A stretch of 25,278 nucleotides of DNA from positions 1 to 25,278 of the forward strand of contig JAFQUW010000125.1 in assembly GCA_017408325.1 (NCBI GenBank), written 5' to 3'. This DNA is from Clostridia bacterium (lineage in GTDB: Bacteria; Bacillota; Clostridia; Oscillospirales; SIG627). Numbering within the stretch: position 1 is the first letter of the stretch; each line of letters begins with the position of its first letter. Made by a program: the position numbers and the translations under genes. Shown here in pieces: positions 1 to 5,978 of the stretch. The notes under the pieces are model-generated. The model searched no databases and was not told the origin of the DNA. It saw only the letters and a program-made list of their open reading frames with translations.

Positions 1-162
1 AAATCCCCCTGCAAGAAAGAAAAACGCCGGATTGCCGTAGAATCGGCTGTCCGACTGTTCGATCATCCCTCTTTGTTCCCATAAACCCCCGTGAATTTTC
101 ACAAAACCGCGCAGTTCGATTTGTGCGAGGCGACAAAATCAAGTTTCAAGACAGATTTTGCC

Positions 163-191
163 TTGACGGTTTTTGTCTTTTCCCTTATACT
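163..191 (+). promoter_or_regulatory. Sigma-A-type promoter with no intact gene behind it
   Basis: A TTGACG -35 box (163-168) and a TATACT -10 box (186-191) are separated by exactly 17 bases, a near-consensus vegetative promoter. It points into the RHS remnant at 281-640, which has no credible start of its own. The promoter may be left from a gene that was lost, or it may drive the candidate immunity gene at 656. The rest of 1-280 shows no coding sequence that I can support. Confidence 0.55.
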
Positions 192-280
192 GAACATAGC
201 AAGTTCCCCCGCGATACCCGAAACGAGTGTGCGCGCGAGGAGATCTTCGCCCATCGTTCTTTTCGCATGTTCGCGGCTTG

Positions 281-640
281 GAGTTGTCCGAGCCGTTTTT
301 TGTTTGCGGCAGTCGGTATTATGATCCCGCGACGTGTCGGTGGATCAACGCGGATACGATTGCCGTCATCTCCGCGACTCCCGAAGGGTTAACCGACAAA
401 AATCTCTTTGCATACTGCGATAACAACCCCGTGATGCGCATTGATGCCGGCGGTTTACTTTCTTTTGGCCTTGCGGATGTTGGCGGTGAAACATGTAAAA
501 CACGATCGGAGACTTTAAAATCCTCGGGGAAAGAAATTGTTCAGCAAGCGGCAGATGATTTTGCCGTCGCAACAACAGTCTCTTTCGGAACATGGCTAAA
601 CGGAACGAAGATGAATATGCAATATAAACGCTTAGGTTAG
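281..640 (+). pseudogene. C-terminal remnant of an RHS-repeat protein with a short variable tail
   Basis: The reading frame encodes the RHS-associated core signature: a SRYYDPATCRWINADT block, then LTDKNLFAYCDNNPV and a D-A-G-G end. This is the conserved junction after which polymorphic toxin tips begin. The core ends near base 468. A tail of about 57 residues follows to the stop at 638-640, and I do not recognise it. A full RHS protein has many hundreds of residues and nearly all of it is missing, so this is a fragment. The ATG at 227 gives residues unlike RHS upstream of the core and is probably not a true start. The candidate immunity gene at 656 begins 15 bases after the stop. RHS identity is secure; toxin activity of the tail is only an inference from position. 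Confidence 0.8.
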
Positions 641-655
641 AACGGAGTAATAACA

Positions 656-1192
656 GTGAAAAAGTATTTGGGGTCATCCATGACTGCCTTCGCGGCAGTT
701 TTGTCACCAATCATAGTCGTTCTGCCGTTTTTGTTTGGAATCGGCGCGCTTATTTCTGAAGTCAGCGTGCCGACCGTTCTGATTTTTCTCGGTTGTGTCT
801 TCTGTTCATGTATTTGGGTTGTCTATTTAAGACAAATCGGGGGGCAATTATATGCTTGGGGTCGATTCCAAGACAATGGTGTTTGGGTAACCTCATTATT
901 TTCTAAGCCTTACGAACTCAAATACGACCGCTGCGTTTCTTGCGGCATTGGATATTACACCCACGGACTGCCGAATTCAACCGCTGGAAGCAAAGTGTAT
1001 TTTGTTTTTTTATCGTATGACGCATTTGATGAAAAGTATCGGTCAAGTATCAATTTTTGGAAGCCCACAAGAAGGCAGATAAAAATCAAATTTAACGAGG
1101 AACTGTATCAATATTTGCTTTCGGTTTTTCCCACAAGACAAGCGCGAATGTTGAGTCGGGATTATAAAAGGTACTTTCAACCGGCGGCATAA
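656..1192 (+). CDS. Small membrane protein, candidate immunity protein
   Basis: This is an unrecognised 178-residue protein. The GTG start is supported by GGAG at 644-647, eight bases upstream. Two hydrophobic segments, at about residues 10-32 and 38-60, should anchor it in the membrane. The remaining 115 or so residues are polar, with aromatic and basic residues near the C-terminus. That two-helix anchor plus cytosolic domain resembles many small clostridial membrane proteins, but I cannot assign a family. It lies 15 bases after the RHS tail at 281-640 and directly before another RHS fragment, which is where an immunity gene usually sits. The immunity role is inferred from this position alone. 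Its base composition is AT-richer than the RHS pieces on both sides, as expected of imported cargo. Confidence 0.7.
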   Translation: MKKYLGSSMTAFAAVLSPIIVVLPFLFGIGALISEVSVPTVLIFLGCVFCSCIWVVYLRQIGGQLYAWGRFQDNGVWVTSLFSKPYELKYDRCVSCGIGYYTHGLPNSTAGSKVYFVFLSYDAFDEKYRSSINFWKPTRRQIKIKFNEELYQYLLSVFPTRQARMLSRDYKRYFQPAA

Positions 1193-1194
1193 TA

Positions 1195-1398
1195 AAACGA
1201 CGAGAACTGAAACAGAACGGCCAGACCACCCTCGTTACGAACACCTACGTCCTCTCGCGCGGGTTGCTTGGGTACTCCGTCTACGGAAACGGAAGCAGCC
1301 GTAGCTACACGTACGACTCCCTCGGCCGCGTGATCGCCGAGACGAACGATGACTATCCGATCGAGCCTGTCTACGAGTACTACTGCGTCCTCAGTTGA
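1195..1398 (+). pseudogene. Internal RHS/YD-repeat fragment, module 2
   Basis: Frame 1 is open from about 1195 to the TGA at 1396-1398. It encodes typical RHS filler: GYSVYGNGSSRSYTYDSLGR, then VIAET, then PVYEYYC. The SYTYDSLGRV stretch is a YD repeat. There is no start codon or ribosome-binding site, and the piece begins right after the stop of the preceding gene. It is GC-rich like the host genes, whereas its flanks are AT-rich. The fragment ends out of frame with the toxin-like tail that follows (frame 2), so any former fusion is now frameshifted. Its last 17 bases nearly match the end of the RHS piece at 2871-2887. Confidence 0.75.
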
Positions 1399-1669
1399 TC
1401 CACGTATAAATAAGGCTCTCGAAACCTTAGATCAAACAGGAATTCGACCCGGGCAGACGCAAGTATCACAATCTAAAATTTTAACAATACTTAACTCTTA
1501 TGATCCTGTACAGGCTCAAAGCTCATACACAAATATGAATGGGACTTTGTATGTGTCAGACGGACATCATACAACGATTGCAAATGTTATAAAATATGGC
1601 AAACTAAACACGGGAATGAACATGGGACAGATTACGAATGATCCGCTTGTTGCAACAAACGTGACTTGA
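1349..1669 (+). pseudogene. Orphan toxin-tip-like tail with a ParB-like DGHH motif
   Basis: An AT-rich tail of about 90 residues follows the RHS fragment, in frame 2 from about 1390 to the stop at 1667-1669. Its recognisable part is LYVSDGHHTTIANVIKYG. A hydrophobic strand followed by D-G-H-H and a helix is the core signature of ParB/sulfiredoxin-like folds, which also occur as toxin domains in polymorphic toxin systems. The ATG at 1349 lies inside RHS-derived sequence and has no good ribosome-binding site, so it is probably not a native start. The next gene (1708) is the candidate partner. The ParB-like call rests on this single motif and is tentative. The region may be a dead fragment or a donor of toxin tips for an intact RHS gene elsewhere. 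Confidence 0.5.
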
Positions 1670-1707
1670 TCTACATTGAAAATATTTCCGTAAAACGAGG
1701 TGTCAAA

Positions 1708-2196
1708 ATGAATCATGGTACTTGTGTCGCGTTCGTTTTGTTTCACATATTTCGGTATTATAAACGAATTGATATCTCTAAAATTCCCAAAAGAGAATTG
1801 CTTTTAGATTTGCAAAGATGCAAATTGCTTTTAGAGAAAATGTGCAAAAACGCTTCATTGGGAGAAGCGGAGCATCTTGTAAATGCTTTGATACTTCGTA
1901 TAAATAGCTTTGGTTATGACATGAAGTTAAAGCATCCTCTAAGGTATGTTGATATTTACGATCAGGATATCATTAAGACAATGCTTCAGTTTACAAGTGA
2001 CACTATCAAAATCATTAGACGCCCTGTGTATAAAAAGTTTTTAGGTGAGATATTCAACAAGTTTTCAGTTCTTCATAACTTGCCCAGGGCTTTGCTGTAC
2101 GATTCTTCCGGGGATGTGTCTACCCCGCCTAAATTCCACATATCAAAGCAGAAAGCAATGGATTGTGTTGAAATGTATTATAGTGGACTAAAATAG
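1708..2196 (+). CDS. Hypothetical soluble protein, candidate immunity protein
   Basis: This is an unrecognised protein of 162 residues. I chose the ATG at 1708 because GAGG lies seven bases upstream. A TTG at 1666 would add 14 residues and overlap the preceding stop, but has no clear ribosome-binding site. The protein is basic and looks mainly alpha-helical, with leucine- and lysine-rich stretches such as KRELLLDLQRCKLLLEKMC. It has no signal peptide and no convincing membrane segment after residue 20. It directly follows the DGHH-containing tail and precedes the next RHS fragment, so an antitoxin or immunity role is inferred from order only. It is strongly AT-rich compared with the downstream housekeeping genes. 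Confidence 0.6.
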   Translation: MNHGTCVAFVLFHIFRYYKRIDISKIPKRELLLDLQRCKLLLEKMCKNASLGEAEHLVNALILRINSFGYDMKLKHPLRYVDIYDQDIIKTMLQFTSDTIKIIRRPVYKKFLGEIFNKFSVLHNLPRALLYDSSGDVSTPPKFHISKQKAMDCVEMYYSGLK

Positions 2197-2248
2197 TTAT
2201 TTAGAGCAAATCGATAAGCTAAAGAATCAATCAAAGAAGCATAAATGC

Positions 2249-2416
2249 ACCTCGTCCGTCGTAGAGGGGATCCAAGTCGGCGCGAATACCGCACGCCGTT
2301 TTGAGTACGACCAAAACGGGAACATTATTGGCGCATATGGGGTAAAATACTCTGTTGTCAATGGAGTAACGGATATAGGTTTTGCGTGTGGTTTAGGGTT
2401 TTCTATTTCATTCTAA
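2249..2416 (+). pseudogene. RHS/YD fragment fused to a short tail, module 3
   Basis: Frame 2 encodes SSVVEGIQVGANTARRFEYD followed by QNGNI. This is RHS-like, with an F-E-Y-D-x-N-G-N YD repeat, and is GC-rich. It then switches abruptly to an AT-rich tail of about 28 residues starting IGAYGVKYSVVNGVTDIG and ending at TAA 2414-2416. The frame has no start codon or ribosome-binding site for the RHS part. The tail is too short for an enzyme domain and looks like the last part of a toxin tip. A small membrane-protein gene follows 30 bases later. The switch in base composition falls exactly at the end of the RHS motif, which supports a recombination joint. Confidence 0.65.
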
Positions 2417-2446
2417 TAAACAAGAACGGTAGCAAGGAGGAAAGAA

Positions 2447-2740
2447 ATGTTTTCTGTTTCTGCTCAATTGAAACTGTGTTGGATCCCGTTTGTAAATTTT
2501 ATTTATTCCGCTATTTCTTTTTATAAAAACCAACATCTTTTAAAAAAGAACTGGTTTTTTTATCTATTTGCTTTTTTCGGGGGCGGGGTGCTTTTGGTTC
2601 GTTTTTTTCTGTTTGCAGTAGAATGGCTGCTATGGAACTTATTTCAAATTGACATACCGGATCAAATCATTTTTGTTTTTATGACAATTCCGGTTTCTCT
2701 AGCTTTGATTGCAACCCAACACAAATGCCTAATTCAATAA
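2447..2740 (+). CDS. Small multi-helix membrane protein, candidate immunity protein
   Basis: This is an unrecognised 97-residue protein with a strong ribosome-binding site: AAGGAGG shortly before the ATG. It is very rich in phenylalanine, leucine and tryptophan, with about three membrane segments (roughly residues 8-28, 36-62 and 73-90). Small polytopic proteins of this kind are common as immunity proteins against toxins that act at the membrane, but no family is recognisable. It follows the toxin-like tail of module 3 by 30 bases, and its 3-prime end runs into the next RHS fragment. The overlap with the open frame at 2725 is accidental, because that frame has no functional start there. Confidence 0.6.
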   Translation: MFSVSAQLKLCWIPFVNFIYSAISFYKNQHLLKKNWFFYLFAFFGGGVLLVRFFLFAVEWLLWNLFQIDIPDQIIFVFMTIPVSLALIATQHKCLIQ

Positions 2741-2982
2741 AGCGCCGAACTGAAACTTATGGCAACCTCGCCATTCTCAAAGATAAGCTGCGTGGCACCG
2801 AGACGCGCTACGTCTATGACCTTGCCGACCGCCTCGTGCGCGTAGAGGACTCCGCGGGACTCACCGCGACCTACGAGTACTTCTGCGACAACGCAGGCAC
2901 GCGTCCGAATGAGGGTTTCAGTAAAAACGATGTAATTAAGATTTATCCTAATGTTCGCTATGATGGAGATGCACTAAAATGA
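2725..2982 (+). pseudogene. RHS/YD-repeat fragment with a short tail, module 4
   Basis: The frame encodes YGNLAILKDKLRG, then RYVYDLADRLVRVEDSAGLT and ATYEYFCDN, a clear YD repeat of an RHS protein and GC-rich. From about base 2905 it becomes an AT-rich tail (EGFSKNDVIKIYPNVRYDG) that ends at TGA 2980-2982, overlapping the ATG of the lipoprotein gene. The ATG at 2725 lies inside the previous gene and is not a credible start. The ATGA overlap suggests that toxin tail and lipoprotein moved as a unit. The RHS part ends in the same register as the module 2 fragment (YEYYC versus YEYFC). Confidence 0.7.
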
Positions 2983-4079
2983 AACAATTAATTTTAGTTT
3001 TAGTTGCTGCTTTGATGGTTTTTTTAGTCGGCTCGTGTGCTTTCATGCCGGCAACCGGCAACGAGGCAAGCTCAAATTCGGAATATACACAACCTCCGGC
3101 AACCGATCATGAAACAAGCCAAAATACGGAGCACACGCAAAAACCGGACAATAGCCAAGCCATGGATGATGTGCCAAATCGGAATGGCGCGGAAGAACAG
3201 AACGTTCCTGGCGAGCTTCCCTTGGAAGCAAAGTACGGCGGTTGTATGGATAAGGGCGCGGAATTCTTTGTTTATCATCAAAGCATTTATTGCCGAGAGA
3301 ATGAACGCGATACTCTTCTGTGGGAAAAACCGGCTGAATTAAAAGATGCCACCGTTTCCGATTTGTTTGTTTGGGAGGACAGCCTTTATTTTCTCACGTA
3401 CAATTCGATGGATGCATTTCAATTGAAGGTTTGGGAACTTTGTTTGTCCACACAAAATGTCCGGTCTTTTCAAGAAAAAGAGTGGAAGACCGCTTCGTAT
3501 CACGAATCCCTATCTTATGACGGCAACTTGTTTTTGGAAATTGGCTTCGATCTTTATTGCTTTGACTTGACAACAAAGGAGATCACACACCTTTTGGCGG
3601 ATGTGTCGGGGTTTTCTTGTTGGAACGGAAAACTGTTTTGCGTCGATAAGATGGAGAAAACCTTCACGATTTACTGCTATAACCTAAAGACTCAAAATAA
3701 AGAAATCTTTTTGGGTGACGGCATTCAGGAGGAACAAGAGTCGCCAAACACACAATATCGAGACATCGTGTGTGTCGGAGAAGATCTGTTTTATTATCAA
3801 TGGTTTCCGACGGGAATTTATTGTTACAACGCGAACGAACCCGTTTTGATCAGCGAAAACGATGCGATAATTGCTTATTCAATGTTTTCTTTTTCGGATT
3901 GCTTGTATTTTTTGGAACAAGAAAACGAAGTCAAATTGATCAAATACGATCCCGAAGCAAAGGAGTTTTCCGAGGTCTGCGTGCTGGAGGATTTCGACCG
4001 CTTTTATGGTGATGTTCACAACGGAATTATGAAGTACTACGGAACAGACGGAGAAAAATATCTTCCATTGGCAGAATAG
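2979..4079 (+). CDS. Lipoprotein with a predicted beta-propeller-like domain, candidate immunity lipoprotein
   Basis: This 366-residue protein has a lipoprotein signal peptide: MKQL, then a hydrophobic stretch, and a V-G-S-C lipobox with Cys20 as the lipidation site. A low-complexity Asn/Ser/Thr/Glu/Pro linker follows (about 21-75), typical of surface lipoproteins. The rest repeats short units of the type DSLYFLTYN, GNLFLEIGFDLYCFD, GKLFCVDK and DCLYFLEQEN. This resembles DUF5050-type or other beta-propeller-like repeats; no catalytic motif is visible. Its ATG overlaps the stop of the preceding RHS-derived tail (ATGA), so the two were probably co-transferred. Protection against a toxin tip is inferred from that linkage; a plain surface lipoprotein is the alternative. 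It ends 11 bases before the copy of the rimP start region. Confidence 0.65.
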   Translation: MKQLILVLVAALMVFLVGSCAFMPATGNEASSNSEYTQPPATDHETSQNTEHTQKPDNSQAMDDVPNRNGAEEQNVPGELPLEAKYGGCMDKGAEFFVYHQSIYCRENERDTLLWEKPAELKDATVSDLFVWEDSLYFLTYNSMDAFQLKVWELCLSTQNVRSFQEKEWKTASYHESLSYDGNLFLEIGFDLYCFDLTTKEITHLLADVSGFSCWNGKLFCVDKMEKTFTIYCYNLKTQNKEIFLGDGIQEEQESPNTQYRDIVCVGEDLFYYQWFPTGIYCYNANEPVLISENDAIIAYSMFSFSDCLYFLEQENEVKLIKYDPEAKEFSEVCVLEDFDRFYGDVHNGIMKYYGTDGEKYLPLAE

Positions 4080-4089
4080 TTTCACCAAA

Positions 4090-4133
4090 TGAAAGGAGTG
4101 TTCTTTTTTGTCAAAGAATCAGAACATCGCCTC
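4090..4133 (+). repeat. 44-bp direct repeat, copy 1: duplicate of the rimP ribosome-binding site and first codons
   Basis: These 44 bases are identical to 5483-5526, which carry the AAAGGAG ribosome-binding site, the TTG start and the first codons of rimP. Here the copy reads MSKNQNIASR and then stops within a few codons (TAG), so it does not encode RimP. Identity ends sharply at 4134, where an AT-rich toxin-like tail begins in another frame. Confidence 0.9.
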
Positions 4134-4411
4134 ACGAAGCAGCTCTATCTCGTAGAGTTACAGGGTACGAAGGTGGTCTTAATCGAATAGGCGATCCTGA
4201 ATATGCAATCGCATGGGATTATGCTTATGAGTTAGCCGGATATTTAAAAAATGGCGATTATGCTTCTATCCCTTGCCCAAAAGGGATTACCGAAAAACAG
4301 ATTTCTATGTATTACGCGCCAATGTTTAACCCTACTCAGTGTATCTATGATTATTCAGCGTTAGATACTGTTACGATTGGTGATAATGTTTTTTATGCGG
4401 AAGAGTGGTGA
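4134..4411 (+). pseudogene. Orphan toxin-tip-like tail without an RHS leader, module 5
   Basis: Frame 2 is open from the rimP-like repeat to TGA 4409-4411. It encodes about 90 residues including RVTGYEGGLNRIGDPEYAIA, WDYAYELAGYLKNGDYASI, ITEKQISMYYAPMFN and VTIGDNVFYAEEW. The composition is AT-rich and rich in aromatic residues, as in the other tails. There is no start codon and no RHS sequence; its only upstream neighbour is the 44-bp rimP copy. A lipoprotein gene starts six bases after its stop, repeating the tail-then-lipoprotein order of module 4. I do not recognise the domain. A displaced toxin tip is the simplest reading. Confidence 0.45.
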
Positions 4412-4416
4412 GTGAA

Positions 4417-5268
4417 ATGAAAAGAGTTTGCTTGTTTATTTTGATATTCCTCTTTTTTGGTGCAGCTTGTACCAATGCAAAACAGGCGGATGAATCTTTT
4501 TTGCAAAATGAAAACGGTACTTTTACCATAAAAACAGAGCAGGCAACGTATGAAAACTATAAAGTGGTTTATACATGCAAAGACCGGTCCGAGGACATTC
4601 GTTCTGCAACGGTGTATGGACTTCCGTTTGAGGAGTATGTTCCGGTTTTGGTTGTTCAAGCGAAAGAAAGAACGCTTTGTTTTGAGCTGTCGTCCTGCGC
4701 CGGTTTTTATCCGATCGTCAACCTCTGTGATTTGACGGGGGATGGCAAGGATGAGGTTTTGGTTTTGAGTACTCGCACAGCAAACGGCATCGGCGTTTAT
4801 ACAACCTATGTTTTGGATGTGGGAGAAACTTCTCTTGAGGTGCTGTATCGTTTCCCGTCTTATGATTACGAATATTCCGGACCGGAAGCGCAGATCCCTT
4901 GGGAAGAATTGAATCTTGGGTTCAAAACAGAAGTTTTGCCCCGGTGGCGCATTCAATTGACTTATGGTAAAACCAATCAAACATTTGTTCTGGAAGTGCC
5001 GCAAGAAATGCGCCGATTTGTTGGCGCACATGATAACAAAGGAAATCCGAATAAAGAAGAATTGGATCTTCATTTCGGCACGTTTTATCAGTTGAAAGCC
5101 GAGGATACAGACGGTGACGGCACTTTCGAAATTGTGGCAGATCAATCTTTTTCTTTTGGAACAATGAGAAACAGCGGAACGGCTGTTCTTACATTGAAAT
5201 ACAATGCCGATGTTCGGTCGTTTGAGATCATTGACGTCAAGATAGAATCAGCGCAACTAAACGTGTAA
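4417..5268 (+). CDS. Lipoprotein with FG-GAP/VCBS-like repeats, candidate immunity lipoprotein
   Basis: This 283-residue protein has a short signal peptide, MKRVCLFILIFLFFGAAC, in which Cys18 is the likely lipidation site (the -3 residue is Gly, so the lipobox is not ideal). I chose the ATG at 4417 over GTG 4405, which lies inside the previous frame. Two Asp-rich loops are visible: NLCDLTGDGKDEVLVLSTRT (about residues 104-123) and EDTDGDGTFEIVAD (about 229-242). These match the calcium-binding D-x-D/T-G-D-G-x-x-E loops of FG-GAP/VCBS-type propeller repeats. It is therefore probably a surface-exposed beta-rich protein. It follows the toxin-like tail by six bases, which suggests partnership, and it is followed by a terminator at 5283-5312. 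Immunity is an inference from position. Confidence 0.65.
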   Translation: MKRVCLFILIFLFFGAACTNAKQADESFLQNENGTFTIKTEQATYENYKVVYTCKDRSEDIRSATVYGLPFEEYVPVLVVQAKERTLCFELSSCAGFYPIVNLCDLTGDGKDEVLVLSTRTANGIGVYTTYVLDVGETSLEVLYRFPSYDYEYSGPEAQIPWEELNLGFKTEVLPRWRIQLTYGKTNQTFVLEVPQEMRRFVGAHDNKGNPNKEELDLHFGTFYQLKAEDTDGDGTFEIVADQSFSFGTMRNSGTAVLTLKYNADVRSFEIIDVKIESAQLNV

Positions 5269-5282
5269 AAGGTTTATAAAAG

Positions 5283-5312
5283 AAAGAACCGAGGGGAGTT
5301 CCTCGGTTCTTT
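5283..5312 (+). terminator. Intrinsic terminator after the lipoprotein gene
   Basis: A perfect 12-bp stem (5283-5294 with 5301-5312) and a six-base loop end in TTCTTTT. It starts 15 bases after the lipoprotein stop and separates the accessory island from the rimP operon promoter. A 12-bp GC-rich palindrome, AAGGGGCCCCTT, follows at 5322-5333 and may fold separately. Confidence 0.8.
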
Positions 5313-5391
5313 TCTCGGCGGAAGGGGCCCCTTGCCCGGCGCGGGGAAAGCGGCGGCGCGGCAGCTCTTTTCGGAATTTGGCGCGAGGGGC

Positions 5392-5420
5392 TTGCATTTT
5401 TTGAAAATCGGTGGTATAAT
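5392..5420 (+). promoter_or_regulatory. Promoter of the rimP-nusA-infB operon
   Basis: TTGCAT (5392-5397) and TATAAT (5415-5420) are separated by 17 bases. This is the only strong promoter-like pair between the terminator at 5283 and rimP. Transcription would start near 5427, giving a leader of about 75 bases that contains the hairpin at 5448-5475. Confidence 0.8.
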
Positions 5421-5447
5421 ATGGTACGCAGAATGATAAAGAGGATG

Positions 5448-5475
5448 AAAAAGAGTGGAGTTGCCACTCTTTTTT
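5448..5475 (+). terminator. Leader hairpin with U-run, probable attenuator of the nusA operon
   Basis: An 8-bp core stem (5451-5458 with 5464-5471) extends through A:T pairs, has the loop AGTTG, and is followed by a run of T. It has the form of an intrinsic terminator yet sits about 20 bases after the predicted transcription start and before rimP. NusA is encoded second in this operon. In Bacillus subtilis, nusA expression is known to be autoregulated through a leader terminator, so feedback attenuation is a reasonable inference. No competing antiterminator helix is evident. Confidence 0.65.
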
Positions 5476-5482
5476 GACTTTT

Positions 5483-5526
5483 TGAAAGGAGTGTTCTTTT
5501 TTGTCAAAGAATCAGAACATCGCCTC
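5483..5526 (+). repeat. 44-bp direct repeat, copy 2: native rimP start region
   Basis: Identical to 4090-4133 and lying 1393 bases downstream of it. This copy is the functional one, because rimP continues in frame from it. The pair brackets the module 5 tail, its lipoprotein gene, the terminator and the operon promoter. Confidence 0.9.
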
Positions 5527-5959
5527 TCGAGTGCGCGCGCTCATTGAGGAGCCGATCCGCGAGGCGGGCTACCTTCTCTGGGACGTGGACTTTGCAAAAG
5601 AGGGCCCGGACGACACACTCTTCGTGGTGATCGACCGTCCCGAGGGCATCGGCCTGGACGATTGTGCCGCCGTGACGCACCTGATCGATCCGATCCTCGA
5701 CGAGGCCGACCCGATCCCGACGAGCTACTATCTGGAGGTCTCCAGTGCGGGCGCCGAGCGCACGCTCAAGACCGCGGAGCAGTTTTCGGCGATGCTCGGG
5801 CGCGAGGTCGTCGCGAGTCTCTACTCACCGCTCGACGGGAAAAAAGAAGTTGCGGGAACACTCGTCTCCTACTCGGAAGGCACCGTCACCGTCGGTGACG
5901 TGGTATTGGAAAAAGGCCGCTATTCCGCGGTGCGCACCGTGGATCCATCCATGCAGTAA
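5501..5959 (+). CDS. rimP: Ribosome maturation factor RimP
   Basis: This 152-residue protein is the normal RimP length. RimP binds the 30S subunit and helps late assembly of the small-subunit head around S12/S19. The N-terminal domain (about 1-85) shows EEPIREAGYLLWDVDFAKEG, VVIDRPEGIGLDDCAAVTHL and the family hallmark YYLEVSSAGAERTLKTAEQF. An SH3-like C-terminal domain follows (about 90-150). The start is TTG at 5501 behind AAAGGAG (5485-5491). It is the first gene of the operon, 19 bases before nusA. Its 5-prime end is duplicated at 4090-4133, which is odd for a housekeeping gene. Identification is secure from both motifs and gene order. Confidence 0.95.
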   Translation: MSKNQNIASRVRALIEEPIREAGYLLWDVDFAKEGPDDTLFVVIDRPEGIGLDDCAAVTHLIDPILDEADPIPTSYYLEVSSAGAERTLKTAEQFSAMLGREVVASLYSPLDGKKEVAGTLVSYSEGTVTVGDVVLEKGRYSAVRTVDPSMQ

Positions 5960-5978
5960 AAGAAAAGGGAACAAAATT

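Noticed and set aside
91..392. Two forward frames of 77 and 89 codons at the left edge
   Set aside because: They overlap the promoter and the RHS core in other frames and have no recognisable content.
1200..2755. A shared GAACTGAAAC decamer at the start of two RHS fragments (near 1203 and 2746)
   Set aside because: It is only ten bases and lies in different reading frames, so chance cannot be excluded. The shared end of the fragments is stronger evidence.
4393..5145. Open frame of 250 codons opposite the second lipoprotein
   Set aside because: The plus strand has a signal peptide and Asp-rich repeats. The minus frame has no family features and no ribosome-binding site that I can see.
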